Shown here: positions 41,839 through 50,791 of the stretch, one piece after another
How the letters are laid out: each line of letters starts with the position of its first letter
Numbering within the stretch: the first letter of the stretch is position 1
Source of the DNA: DATFIX01 sp047617305
Lineage (GTDB): Archaea; Halobacteriota; Halobacteria; Halobacteriales; Natrialbaceae
DNA: 64,000 nucleotides
NCBI GenBank assembly: GCA_047617305.1
Contig: JBLGCL010000001.1
Coordinates: 1-64,000, forward strand
Reading direction: 5' to 3'
The notes under the pieces: generated by a model
The model's input: only the letters and a program-made list of their open reading frames with translations
Database searches by the model: none
Told to the model about the DNA's origin: nothing
Translations under genes and position numbers: made by a program

Positions 41839-43515
41839 GTGGTCACGCTGGTCTTCCTCCGGGCGTACAAGCGGTTCTTCGTCGTCGCGTGGCAGTTCCT
41901 GCCCCTGTTGCTCGCCTACGCGCGGGACCGCCGTCGGTTCCTGCTCTTCGGGGGTCGGCGCTCGGTCGACGCCGAGACCCGAGTTCGGCGGGCCGAGCGA
42001 TTGCTCGATTCCCTGTTGACGCTGGGGCCGACGTTCATCAAGATCGGCCAGTTACTCTCGACCCGACCGGACGTGCTCCCCCCGGAGTACATCGACGTCC
42101 TCTCCCAGCTCCAGGACGAGGTCCCGCCCGCCCCCTGGGCGGACGCCAGGGAGGTGATCGAGGCGGAACTCGGGCCCGTCGACGAATACTTCGACGAGTT
42201 CGACACCGACGCGATCAGCGGGGCGAGCCTCGGCCAGGTCTACCGGGCGTCGATCGACGGCGAGGACGTCGCCGTGAAGATCCGACGCCCGGGCGTCAAA
42301 ACCCTCGTCGAGGCCGACCTGCGGGTCGTCCGCTGGTCGCTCCCCATCCTGATGCGGTTCGTCGACGAGGCGCGGGCGTTCTCGCTGGAGAACCTCGCCG
42401 ACGAGTTCGCGACGGTGATCCGCCAGGAGATGGACTACGAACGCGAGGCCCGAATGCTCACCGAGATTCGGGGTAATTTCGCCGACGACGAGGGCATTAT
42501 CGTCCCACAGGTCGTCGATTCCCACTCCGGTCCCACAGTGCTCACTATGAAGTACGTGCCGGGGACGAAGATCACCGACGTCGAGTCCCTCGACGAGAAA
42601 GGGATCGACCTCAGTCGTGTCGCCGAACGACTCACCCGGGCGTACTTCAAGATGATCATCGAGGACGGGGTCTACCACGCCGATCCCCATCCGGGGAACC
42701 TCGCTATCCAGGAGGACGGGTCGATCGTCTTCTACGACTTCGGGATGAGCGGCCGCGTCGACGAGTACATCCAGGAGCGCATCGTCGAGTTCTACGTCGC
42801 CGTCGCCAACCGGGACACCGACGCCATCCTCGACGCCCTGATCGCCATCGGGACGCTGAGTCCCGACGCGGACCGGCAACTCATGGGCGAGGTGATGGAA
42901 CTGGCGATCCAGGACGCCCGGGGACGGGACGTCGACCAGTATCGCGTCCAGCAGATCGTCGGCCAGATCGAGGACTCGATCTACGAGTTCCCCTTCCGCT
43001 TGCCCCCGAACCTCGCGCTGGTCCTCCGGGTCGCCACGGTCGTCGAGGGGGTCTGCGTGACGCTCGATCCGGAATTCGACTTCATCGAGACCGCCACCGA
43101 CTACCTCACCGAGCAGGGGTACCGCGAGGAGTCGATCCGTCAGTACCTCTCGGAGACGGGCGAGGAGTTCCAGGACGCCGCCTGGTCGATGCTGCGGGTC
43201 CCGCCGAAACTGGAGGCGGCGCTCGACCGCGTCGACCGGGAGAGCCTCACCGTCCGGGCCGAACTGCGCGATCCGCAGGACCTCTACAGCGAACTCGCCC
43301 GCCGGATGATCTACGGGTTCGTCCTCGCCGCCGGACTCCTGTCCGCCGCGCTCCTCTACGCGGCCGACAAACTCCCCGGCGCCGTCGTCGCGCTGGGGAT
43401 CAGTTTCGTCACGTTCGTCATGCTCTACCGGTCGTTCCGCGAGCCCCGCGGGTTCCCCCGCCAGCCGCAGTTCACCCGACAGGCGATGCGACAGCGCGAG
43501 CGCGAGGAGGACTGA
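41839..43515 (+). CDS. ABC1/UbiB (AarF) family atypical kinase
   Basis: A 558-residue ABC1 kinase-like protein. The N-terminal motif GPTFIKIGQLLSTRPDVLP (KxGQ) and the Ala-rich loop GASLGQVYRASI replace the usual glycine loop; VAVKIRRPGVK is the Lys motif and HADPHPGNLA and VFYDFGMSG hold the catalytic and metal residues. Two hydrophobic segments end the protein (VLAAGLLSAALLYA and VALGISFVTFVMLY). UbiB-type proteins support isoprenoid quinone or lipid metabolism. Start GTG at 41839, 5 bp after the Hsp20 stop. Confidence 0.9.
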   Translation: MVTLVFLRAYKRFFVVAWQFLPLLLAYARDRRRFLLFGGRRSVDAETRVRRAERLLDSLLTLGPTFIKIGQLLSTRPDVLPPEYIDVLSQLQDEVPPAPWADAREVIEAELGPVDEYFDEFDTDAISGASLGQVYRASIDGEDVAVKIRRPGVKTLVEADLRVVRWSLPILMRFVDEARAFSLENLADEFATVIRQEMDYEREARMLTEIRGNFADDEGIIVPQVVDSHSGPTVLTMKYVPGTKITDVESLDEKGIDLSRVAERLTRAYFKMIIEDGVYHADPHPGNLAIQEDGSIVFYDFGMSGRVDEYIQERIVEFYVAVANRDTDAILDALIAIGTLSPDADRQLMGEVMELAIQDARGRDVDQYRVQQIVGQIEDSIYEFPFRLPPNLALVLRVATVVEGVCVTLDPEFDFIETATDYLTEQGYREESIRQYLSETGEEFQDAAWSMLRVPPKLEAALDRVDRESLTVRAELRDPQDLYSELARRMIYGFVLAAGLLSAALLYAADKLPGAVVALGISFVTFVMLYRSFREPRGFPRQPQFTRQAMRQREREED

Positions 43516-43603
43516 ACGCCCGGTTGTACGCGGGGAGCGACGACGAACCACCGGAATGGCCGGCACGGGAACGCCCTTGTCCTTGGGCGTCGTGGGCACC
43601 CCC

Positions 43604-44692
43604 ATGGAAATCGAACCGTTCGGTCTCGAGCGCTGGTTCGCCGAGTACGAACACGACGCCGACATCATGCTGGCCGAGAGCGGGATCCGGAGCCTCGACG
43701 CGTCCCGGTTCGACACCGATCCCGGGCCGGTCGGGTACGTCATCCCGACGAACGGCGACCCGGACTTCCGCGAGCGGATCGGCGAGCGGTACGACCGCCC
43801 GCGCGACGAGGTGCTGTTCACGAACGGCACCCAGGAGGCGAACTTCCTGGCGTTCCTGGCGGCGATCGGGGGAACCGCCCCGGCGACGGAGAGCGGGGGC
43901 CACGCCGTCGTGATCACGCCGACCTACCAGGCGCTGCACGCCGTCCCCGAGGCGTTCGGCGAGGTGACCCGCGTGTCGCTCGATCCGCCCGAGTGGACGC
44001 TCGACGTGGACGCCGTCGCCGAGGCGGTGGAGCCCGACACGGACCTGATCGTGCTGAACAACCCGAACAACCCCACCGGCCGGTATCACGACCGGGCGGT
44101 CGTCGACACCCTGTACGACCTCGCCGTGGACGCCGACGCGTACCTGCTCTGCGACGAGGTGTACCGCCTGCTGGCCGACGACCCGCTCCCGCCGGTCGCC
44201 AGCCTGGGCGAGCGCGGGGTCTCGACGACCAGCCTCACGAAGGCCTACGGACTGGCGGGGCTCCGGTTCGGTTGGATCGCCGGACCGGAGACGATCGTCG
44301 AGCGCGCCTGGAACTGGAAGGACTACACCACCATCTCGCCCTCGATCTTCGGCCAGCACGTCGCGAAGCAGGCGATCGAGAGCGAGGACGATATCCTGGC
44401 GGAGAACCGGGAACTGGCCCGCGACCACCGCGACCGCGTGGGGGCCTTCGTCGACGAGTACGACCTGGAGTGGTACGATCCGGTGGGCGTCAACGGTTTC
44501 GTCACCGTCCCGGACGGTTTCGACGGGGGCCGCGAGTTCTGCCGGACCGTCGTCGAGGAGGAGAGCGTCGTCCTCGCGCCCGGCGGCCTCTTCGGCTTCC
44601 CCGGGTACTTCCGGATCGGGTTCGGCCTCCCGACGAAGGAACTGACCGAGGGACTGGAACGGGTCGGGCGGGTCATCGACCGGCACGCCTGA
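43604..44692 (+). CDS. PLP-dependent class I/II aminotransferase
   Basis: A 362-residue fold-type I aminotransferase. Motifs: TNGTQEANFLAF (PLP phosphate), LNNPNNPTGRYHD, YLLCDEVYRLL, the PLP lysine in STTSLTKAYGLAGLRFGWIAG, and GFPGYFRIGFGLP near the C-terminus with the substrate Arg. Substrate is unknown; relatives are annotated aspartate or capreomycidine-like aminotransferases. The ATG at 43604 opens EIEPFGLERWFAEYEH, as in relatives; an ATG 48 bp upstream is possible. It stands alone upstream of the aIF5A region. Confidence 0.88.
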   Translation: MEIEPFGLERWFAEYEHDADIMLAESGIRSLDASRFDTDPGPVGYVIPTNGDPDFRERIGERYDRPRDEVLFTNGTQEANFLAFLAAIGGTAPATESGGHAVVITPTYQALHAVPEAFGEVTRVSLDPPEWTLDVDAVAEAVEPDTDLIVLNNPNNPTGRYHDRAVVDTLYDLAVDADAYLLCDEVYRLLADDPLPPVASLGERGVSTTSLTKAYGLAGLRFGWIAGPETIVERAWNWKDYTTISPSIFGQHVAKQAIESEDDILAENRELARDHRDRVGAFVDEYDLEWYDPVGVNGFVTVPDGFDGGREFCRTVVEEESVVLAPGGLFGFPGYFRIGFGLPTKELTEGLERVGRVIDRHA

Positions 44693-44779
44693 GGCCGTCC
44701 ATCGCGAGTCTCGGCCGCGGTCGATATCGCTCAGACCGACGAAACCACCGCGAGGACCGGTCCAGGACGTTCCAAACGG

Positions 44780-44786
44780 TTTATAC
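44780..44786 (+). promoter_or_regulatory. TATA box for aIF5A
   Basis: TTTATAC centred exactly 27 bp before the ATG at 44810. A leaderless transcript of aIF5A and probably agmatinase is expected. Confidence 0.6.
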
Positions 44787-44809
44787 CGCCCCTCCGATTA
44801 CGGCGCCAT

Positions 44810-45190
44810 ATGGCTAGAGAGCAGAAGGAAGTTCGCGACCTCCAGGAGGGCAACTACGTGATGATCGACGACGCGGCCTGCAAGATCCGCTCCTACAGCA
44901 CGGCCAAGCCGGGCAAGCACGGCAGCGCGAAGGCCCGCATCGAGGCCAAGGGCGTCTTCGACGGCAAGAAGCGGTCGCTCTCCCAGCCCGTCGACGCCAA
45001 GGTGTGGGTGCCGATCATCAACCGCAAGCAGGGCCAGGTCGTCAGCGTCGAGTCCGACGACGTCGCCCAGGTGATGGACCTCGAAACCTACGAGACGATC
45101 ACCATCTCCGTCCCCGACGCCGTCGACCTCTCGCCGGACGACGAGATCGAGTACCTCCAGATGGAAGACCAGCGCAAGATCCTCTCCTGA
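44810..45190 (+). CDS. eif5a: Translation factor aIF5A
   Basis: A 126-residue archaeal IF5A (EF-P homologue) that helps ribosomes through proline-rich stretches. The hypusine loop is STAKPGKHGSAK, with Lys36 as the modified residue. The C-terminal OB domain (about 70-126) follows. The protein is acidic, as in haloarchaea. It lies 11 bp before the agmatinase gene, and deoxyhypusine synthase is 2.9 kb downstream, so the modifying enzymes are neighbours. TATA box at 27 bp. Confidence 0.97.
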   Translation: MAREQKEVRDLQEGNYVMIDDAACKIRSYSTAKPGKHGSAKARIEAKGVFDGKKRSLSQPVDAKVWVPIINRKQGQVVSVESDDVAQVMDLETYETITISVPDAVDLSPDDEIEYLQMEDQRKILS

Positions 45191-45201
45191 GGCCCATCGC
45201 C

Positions 45202-46008
45202 ATGTTCCCCGGGGCCACCGCCGACCGCGACGCCGCCGACTACGTCGTGGTCGGCGCGCCTCTCGACGTGTCCACGACGTTCCAGCCGGGCGCGCGCTTC
45301 GGGCCGGATCGCGTCCGCCGGTTCGCGGAGACGTACGACGACTACGACCGCGAGACCGGGCGCTCGTTCACCGACCTCGGCGTCCACGACCACGGCGACG
45401 TCCGCGCGTGGGACGACGCCGAGGAGTACCTCGAGTACCTGGAGGGCGACCTGGCGGACGTCGTCAGCGACGGTGCCCTCCCCGTGACCATCGGGGGGGA
45501 ACACAGCGTCACGCCGGCGGCGGTCCGAGCGACCGACCCCGAGACGATCGTCTGTCTCGACGCCCATCTGGACCTGCGCGACGCGTACGGCGGCAACCCG
45601 CTCAGCCACGCGACGGCGATGCGCCGGGCGCTCGAACACGACACCGTCGAACGGGCCGTGATCCTCGGCGCACGAACCGGCAACCGGGAGGAGTGGGCCC
45701 GGGCCGCGGAGCCGGACGTCACCGTGATCCCGCCCGAGGACGTCGCCGACTGGTCGCCGGCCCTCGACTCCGAGCGCGTCTACCTGAGCGTCGACGTCGA
45801 TGGCGCCGATCCGGCGTTCGCACCCGGCACCGGTACCATGGAACCGTTCGGCCTCTTCCCCCGCGAGATGCGCGATATCGTCCGCGCCGTCGCGCCCGAC
45901 GCGGTCGGCTTCGACGTGGTCGAGGTCAACGACCGCGACGACGGCCAGGCCGCGGCCCTCGCCGGAAAGCTCCTCCGGGCGTTCGTCTACGCCCACGCCG
46001 ACGGGTAG
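45202..46008 (+). CDS. speB: Agmatinase (ureohydrolase family)
   Basis: A 268-residue manganese ureohydrolase. Metal motifs: TIGGEHSVTPAAV, VCLDAHLDLRDAYGG and YLSVDVDGADPAFAPGTG, all conserved. It splits a guanidino group to release urea; in haloarchaea a homologue is proposed to act on an agmatine-modified aIF5A intermediate on the way to deoxyhypusine. Its position 11 bp after aIF5A fits that role. The acidic insertions are halophilic. ATG at 45202. Confidence 0.9.
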   Translation: MFPGATADRDAADYVVVGAPLDVSTTFQPGARFGPDRVRRFAETYDDYDRETGRSFTDLGVHDHGDVRAWDDAEEYLEYLEGDLADVVSDGALPVTIGGEHSVTPAAVRATDPETIVCLDAHLDLRDAYGGNPLSHATAMRRALEHDTVERAVILGARTGNREEWARAAEPDVTVIPPEDVADWSPALDSERVYLSVDVDGADPAFAPGTGTMEPFGLFPREMRDIVRAVAPDAVGFDVVEVNDRDDGQAAALAGKLLRAFVYAHADG

Positions 46009-46099
46009 CGGGAGATCGACGGCGCCGCGCCGGACCGCGTCTCGAAGCCCGGATCTCCCTCTCGAAGGCCTTTAGAACCTGGCCGCGGATGCCCCTCAC

Positions 46100-46981
46100 A
46101 TGGCCGACTTCTCGTCCTGTTACTTCTGTGGGGCGGCGCTGGACGCGCCGCTCGAGGAATACCCGGTCGTGCCCGCCGAACTGCACCCCTCACCCGAACG
46201 GCAGGGAACCGTCGTGCTCTGCCCGACCTGCCGGGAGAAACTCGACGCGATCCTCGAGGAGGTGATCGCCGCCGTCGAGGTGGACTCTTCCCTCGACGGA
46301 CGACGGCCCACGGACTCGACGCTCCAGGCCGCCACCAAGGGGGCGACGTCCGGCGTCGAGGCCGAACCGGAGGTGGCCGACGACGCCGAACCGGGGGCGC
46401 CCGAGGATCCTGAACCGGATGCGGGCGATGACGCCGGATCCGGGACGACCCCAGACGCCGAAGCCGGGGAAGAGGCGGCAACCGGCGACGCTTCGGACGA
46501 CGAAACGGGATCGGAACCGTCGACCCCGACCACGACCGCGGCCAGCGAGTCGGACTCCGACTCGATCTTCGACGACGGTTCGTCGGCCGAGACCGACGAG
46601 AGCGATCCCTACGGACCCGTGTTCGAAGACGACGAGAAGGGAGCCCCGTCGACGGACTCCGTCGGCGAGGACGCGACGGACGAGGGCGGCGACGAGGAGG
46701 TCGATGACCGGGATAGGTCGACCGACGACCGCCAGACCTCGACCGCGTCGGCGGACCGCACCGCCGGGTCGACCGCGATGCCGGACGCCCGTACGTACAA
46801 CCGGGTCGTCAGGCTGCTCCAGAACCGCGAGTTCCCCGTCGAGCGCGACGAGATCGAGACGGTCGCGACGAACGCCTACGAACTGTCGCACGAGGAGTTC
46901 GACGCGGTGATCCGGGTCGCGATCGACCGCGGGGTCCTCGAGGAGGCGGACGGCCAACTCGTGCTCCCCGGGGGCGAGTGA
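46100..46981 (+). CDS. Zinc-ribbon protein with disordered acidic linker and winged-helix-like C-terminus
   Basis: A 293-residue protein. Residues 1-50 are a CxxC...CxxC zinc ribbon (CYFCGAALD, then LCPTCREKLD). Residues 60-225 are a low-complexity Asp/Glu/Ser/Thr/Pro-rich linker. The last 65 residues (YNRVVRLLQNREFPVERDEI, ELSHEEFDAVIRVAIDRGVL) look like a small helical/winged-helix module. I do not know the family. A TATA-like CCTTTAGAA (46069-46077) is 27 bp before the ATG. It may be cotranscribed with the Nif3 gene, which starts 2 bp after its stop. Confidence 0.7.
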   Translation: MADFSSCYFCGAALDAPLEEYPVVPAELHPSPERQGTVVLCPTCREKLDAILEEVIAAVEVDSSLDGRRPTDSTLQAATKGATSGVEAEPEVADDAEPGAPEDPEPDAGDDAGSGTTPDAEAGEEAATGDASDDETGSEPSTPTTTAASESDSDSIFDDGSSAETDESDPYGPVFEDDEKGAPSTDSVGEDATDEGGDEEVDDRDRSTDDRQTSTASADRTAGSTAMPDARTYNRVVRLLQNREFPVERDEIETVATNAYELSHEEFDAVIRVAIDRGVLEEADGQLVLPGGE

Positions 46982-46983
46982 GG

Positions 46984-47757
46984 ATGGCCACGGAGTTGCG
47001 GGACCTGTGCGACCGACTCGACGACCGCCTGCGAACCGTCGACTTCGCCGACCTGGACGCGAGCGCCAACGGGCTCCAGGTGGGCCGGGCCGACCGGTCG
47101 ATCGAGCACGTCGCGTTCGCCGTCGACGGCGTCCGCGCGACGATCGACGCCGCGGCCGACGCCGACGCGGACCTCCTAGTGACCCACCACGGGATCGTCT
47201 GGGGCGGCCTCGATCGCGTGACAGGGGGGACCTACGACCGGATCACGCCGCTGGTCGAGAACGACCTCGCGCTGTACGTTTCGCACCTGCCTCTGGACGG
47301 CCACCCCGACCTCGGAAACGCGGCCGGCGTGGCCGACCTGCTCGACCTGGAGGACCGCGAGCCCTTCGGCGAGATCGGGCCGGAGACGATCGGCCAGCGC
47401 GGGCGGACGACCGACCCCGTCACGATCGAGGAACTGCGGAATCGACTTGCAACCGAACTCGACACCGGGGACGGGCGTGTCCGGGCTTTCGACTTCGGCC
47501 CCGACGAGATCGAGGACATCGCGATCGTCACCGGGAGCGGCGCCGACTTCCTCGGCGAGGCCCGCGAGGCCGACGTGGACGCCCTCGTGACCGGCGAGGC
47601 CAAGGGGAAACTCTACCACGAGGCCCGCGAGGCCGGAGTGAACGTCGTTCTCGGCGGGCATTACGCGACCGAAACCTTCGGCGTCCGGGCGCTCCAGGAC
47701 CTGGTCGCGGAGTGGGGGCTGGAGACGACGTTCGTCGATCATCCGACCGGGCTGTGA
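46984..47757 (+). CDS. Nif3-like dinuclear metal-centre protein
   Basis: A 257-residue member of the NIF3/DUF34 family, with ASANGLQVGRAD, LLVTHHGIVWGG (metal His pair), YVSHLPLDGHPDLGNAAGV, and the C-terminal GGHYATETFGVRALQDLV. Family proteins are hexamers with two metals; proposed roles include GTP cyclohydrolase-like or metal-handling activities, none settled. ATG at 46984 or an in-frame GTG at 46978 that overlaps the zinc-ribbon gene stop. It sits between agmatinase and deoxyhypusine synthase. Confidence 0.9.
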   Translation: MATELRDLCDRLDDRLRTVDFADLDASANGLQVGRADRSIEHVAFAVDGVRATIDAAADADADLLVTHHGIVWGGLDRVTGGTYDRITPLVENDLALYVSHLPLDGHPDLGNAAGVADLLDLEDREPFGEIGPETIGQRGRTTDPVTIEELRNRLATELDTGDGRVRAFDFGPDEIEDIAIVTGSGADFLGEAREADVDALVTGEAKGKLYHEAREAGVNVVLGGHYATETFGVRALQDLVAEWGLETTFVDHPTGL

Positions 47758-48076
47758 GGCCGGGACGTCGGATCGTTCTCGCGGTCGAATACACTGGCTC
47801 AGGGCCTCCCACTTCCGTTCGACACGCAAGCGTTGTGCCCGGAGCATGAGTCCGAGTCCGATGGCGGCCGCGATCCACGACGCGCCGACGATCCACGGGT
47901 TCCGCTCGCCGGCCACCTCGTGACTGGACGCCGCGTACACGACGTAGTACCCGTCCTCCGTCTCCACGAGTTCGTTCGCGCCGTCGAGTTCGTCGCTGGT
48001 CGTCACCGATCCGGTCCGGATCGTCATCACAGGGGGAATCGCGGCGTTCAAACCGCTGGGCGTTCGAACCCTCGCT
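47758..48076. other. Intergenic region with a possible small membrane-protein ORF on the minus strand
   Basis: 319 bp between the Nif3-like and deoxyhypusine synthase genes. On the minus strand an ATG at 48027, 25 bp after a TATA-like TTTGAAC, opens MTIRTGSVTTSDELDGANEL, then a helix (IVGASWIAAAIGLGLML) and RAQRLRVERKWE. Beyond this the frame stays open but runs antisense to the Nif3-like gene, so the true end is not clear. It could be a truncated or frameshifted gene. Confidence 0.35.
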
Positions 48077-49117
48077 ATGACCGAAGAGGGCGAGGATCCC
48101 GATCCGCACGGCACCCACGAACCGCCCGAGCGCGAGACCTTCGATCACGATCCGATCGGCCACGCGAGCGTCGACGGGGGGATGACCGTCGGCGACCTCG
48201 TCGACGCCTACGGCGACGCCGGCATCGGCGCGGCCGACCTCCACGAGGCCGTCGACGTCGCCACCGAGATGTTCGGCAGCGAGGACGCGACCGTTTTCAT
48301 GGGGCTGGCCGGCGCGATGGTACCCGCCGGGATGCGCGAGGTCGTCTCGGAGCTGATCCGCGACGGCTACGTCGACGTCCTGGTGACCACCGGCGCCAAC
48401 CTCACCCACGACGGCATCGAGGCGATCGGCGGGAAACACCACCACGGGAGCGAGGAGCCGGAGGAAGGGACGACCCCCCGCGAGCACGACGAGACCCTCC
48501 GCGACGAGGAGGTCGACCGCATCTACAACGTCTACCTGCCCCAGGAGTACTTCGCGGCCTTCGAGGAGCACCTCCGTTCCGAGGTCTTCCCGAACGTCGA
48601 GGAGACGGTGAGCATCCGGCGCCTGACCGAGGAACTCGGCCGAGCCAACGCCACCGTCAACGAGCGCGAGGACGTCGAGGAGGACTCGGGCATCGCGGCG
48701 GCAGCGTACGAACACGACGTGCCGATCTACTGTCCCGCGATCCAGGATTCAGTGCTCGGCCTCCAGGCCTGGATGTACGGCCAGACCTCGGCCTTCCAGC
48801 TGGACGCCACGGCGGACATGACCGACCTCAACGACCGGGCCTTCGAGGCCGACTCCGCGGGCGCCTTCCTCGTGGGCGGGGGCGTCCCGAAGAACTTCGT
48901 TCTCCAGACGATGCTCGTCGCGCCGCGGGCCTACGACTACGCGGTCCAGTTGACGATGGACCCACCGCAGACCGGCGGCCTTTCCGGGGCGACGCTGGAC
49001 GAGGCCCGGTCGTGGGGCAAGCTGGAGAAGGCCGCCCGCAACGCCTCCGTCTACGCCGACGCCACCATCACGCTCCCCATCGTCGTGGCCGCGGCACGCG
49101 AGCGGATCGAGGGGTGA
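48077..49117 (+). CDS. dhs: Deoxyhypusine synthase
   Basis: A 346-residue NAD-dependent enzyme that transfers the aminobutyl group of spermidine (or, in haloarchaea, probably an agmatine-derived donor) to aIF5A Lys36. Features: FMGLAGAMVPAGMREVVSEL, VLVTTGANLTHDGIEAIGGK, PIYCPAIQDSVLGLQ, FLVGGGVPKNFVLQ and the catalytic lysine in ARSWGKLEKAARN (Lys315). The N-terminal 30 residues are acidic. With aIF5A and agmatinase within 4.3 kb it forms a hypusination group. Confidence 0.94.
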   Translation: MTEEGEDPDPHGTHEPPERETFDHDPIGHASVDGGMTVGDLVDAYGDAGIGAADLHEAVDVATEMFGSEDATVFMGLAGAMVPAGMREVVSELIRDGYVDVLVTTGANLTHDGIEAIGGKHHHGSEEPEEGTTPREHDETLRDEEVDRIYNVYLPQEYFAAFEEHLRSEVFPNVEETVSIRRLTEELGRANATVNEREDVEEDSGIAAAAYEHDVPIYCPAIQDSVLGLQAWMYGQTSAFQLDATADMTDLNDRAFEADSAGAFLVGGGVPKNFVLQTMLVAPRAYDYAVQLTMDPPQTGGLSGATLDEARSWGKLEKAARNASVYADATITLPIVVAAARERIEG

Positions 49118-49349
49118 AATCGGCCGAACACCCGCGTCTTCGTTATCGATCAATAATCGGCCTGCAGTCGTCGCAAGTCGAGTTCCACGGGGATGAGAAA
49201 ACTCGCCGTGGCCGAGGCGCGACCATCGCCCACTCGAAACGGGGTTCGTTCACGAGACAGGGAGCCGTTCGCCCCGACGGCCTCGCCCCACGACCGCCAC
49301 GCCTGCCGCCACCGATGCCCCTTTGGCCCTCCCGCCGTACCCCTCGGAC

Positions 49350-50180
49350 ATGCTACGCGTCGGTGCCCACACCTCCATCGCGGGCGGCATTCACAACGCC
49401 GTCGACGAGCAGGTCGAGTACGACGGGAACTGCGGCCAGATCTTCACCCACTCCCCGCAGGTCTGGCAGGACCCGAACGTCGGCGACGATGAGGCCCGAC
49501 AGTTCCGATCGCTCTCCGAGGACCACGGGGTCGGACCCTGGGTGATCCACTCCTCGTACCTCGTGAACCTCTGTACGCCCAAGACCGACCTCCGTCGCAA
49601 GTCGGTCGAGTCGATGCAGGGGGAGGTGGACGCCGCGGCGAAACTCGGGATCGAGTACGTCAACGTCCACCTCGGCGCCCACACCGGCGCCGGCGTCGAG
49701 ACCGGACTGGACAACGCCGCGAGCGCGCTCGACGAACTCGACGTGCCCGACGGCGTGACCGTGCTGGTCGAGAGCGACGCCGGCAGCGGGACGAAACTCG
49801 GCGGGGACTTCGAGCACTTCGCGGCGGTTCTCGACCGGAGCGAACGGGATCTGGAGGTCTGTCTCGACACGGCGCACATGTTCTCGGCGGGCTACGACCT
49901 CTCCACGCCCGCAGCCGTCGACGAAACTGTCGCCGAGTTCGACGAGGTAGTGGGTCTCGAGAACCTGGCGTGCATCCACCTCAACGACTCGAAGCACGAG
50001 TGCGGGACGAACAAGGACGAGCACGCCCACGTCGGCGAGGGCAAGATCGGCGAGGACGGCATGCGTGCCGTGATCAATCACGACGACCTCAGGGACCTGC
50101 CGTTCGTCCTGGAGACGCCGACCGAGGGCGGCAAGAGCTTCGCCTGGAACGTCGAGCGCGTGAAAGAACTGCGAGAGTGA
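49350..50180 (+). CDS. nfo: Endonuclease IV
   Basis: A 276-residue AP endonuclease of the TIM-barrel Nfo family, which nicks DNA at abasic sites. Metal ligands lie in VGAHTSIAGGI, VNVHLGAHTGAGVETG, VLVESDAGSGTKLG, VCLDTAHMFSAGYD, CIHLNDSKHECGTNKDEHAH and FVLETPTEGG. It would follow uracil glycosylase in base excision repair. ATG at 49350 is the family start. The 233-bp spacer upstream has no gene; a small ATAA/TTAT hairpin follows the deoxyhypusine synthase stop. Confidence 0.93.
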   Translation: MLRVGAHTSIAGGIHNAVDEQVEYDGNCGQIFTHSPQVWQDPNVGDDEARQFRSLSEDHGVGPWVIHSSYLVNLCTPKTDLRRKSVESMQGEVDAAAKLGIEYVNVHLGAHTGAGVETGLDNAASALDELDVPDGVTVLVESDAGSGTKLGGDFEHFAAVLDRSERDLEVCLDTAHMFSAGYDLSTPAAVDETVAEFDEVVGLENLACIHLNDSKHECGTNKDEHAHVGEGKIGEDGMRAVINHDDLRDLPFVLETPTEGGKSFAWNVERVKELRE

Positions 50181-50266
50181 GGGAGTGAGGGCTGAGCCGG
50201 TCGAAAACGTTCGGGCGCCCCCAAGTTTCCAGAAAGAGTTTACCGGTATCGACACGATCGACGGCT

Positions 50267-50677
50267 GTGCCCTCCCGAAGGGAATACCTGACATCGGTCG
50301 TCGGGATCGCGTTACTCGCCGGGTGCTCGTCCAGCGAGCCGGATCCATCGTCGGACGCGTCAACGCAAACGCCGACGAAACCACCGCTTACCCGGGAACT
50401 TCCCCAGCTCATCGTGACCAACCGAACGGACCGGCCGCAAACGCTCACCCTTCGAGTTGCACCGGAAGGAGGGACGACGAAGGCAGATTCGTGGGACCTG
50501 TCCCCGGGCAGTAAACGGGAAGTCCAGTCGTACCCGCCGCTCGAAACGGACGCGAGGGTGACCGCCATCGTCGAAGGATACGAATCGATCGAGTACGACT
50601 GGAAGGGGGCTGGTGGCGGAGCCCTGTCCGTCTCGATCACTCCCGACGGACTATCGATGGAACCGATAATCACGTAG
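50267..50677 (+). CDS. Small Tat lipoprotein, unknown function
   Basis: A 136-residue exported protein. The N-terminus has SRREYLTSVV and lipobox LLAGC, so a Tat lipoprotein anchored outside the membrane. The mature part is a short Thr/Pro-rich linker followed by a beta-rich domain (LIVTNRTDRPQTLTLRVAPE, TDARVTAIVEGYESIEYDWK). No family recognised. GTG start at 50267, 26 bp after a GTTTACC TATA-like box. It is convergent with hemE, 114 bp apart. Confidence 0.75.
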   Translation: MPSRREYLTSVVGIALLAGCSSSEPDPSSDASTQTPTKPPLTRELPQLIVTNRTDRPQTLTLRVAPEGGTTKADSWDLSPGSKREVQSYPPLETDARVTAIVEGYESIEYDWKGAGGGALSVSITPDGLSMEPIIT

Positions 50678-50791
50678 CTCGTCGGTCGAATCTGCTGTTG
50701 TCGAACCCGGGGCGTGAACGTCTCCGACGCCCGTCGACGCCCTCCCAGTGGGGATCGATGTCCCGTACAGTCGAATTCCGTCAGGAACCAG

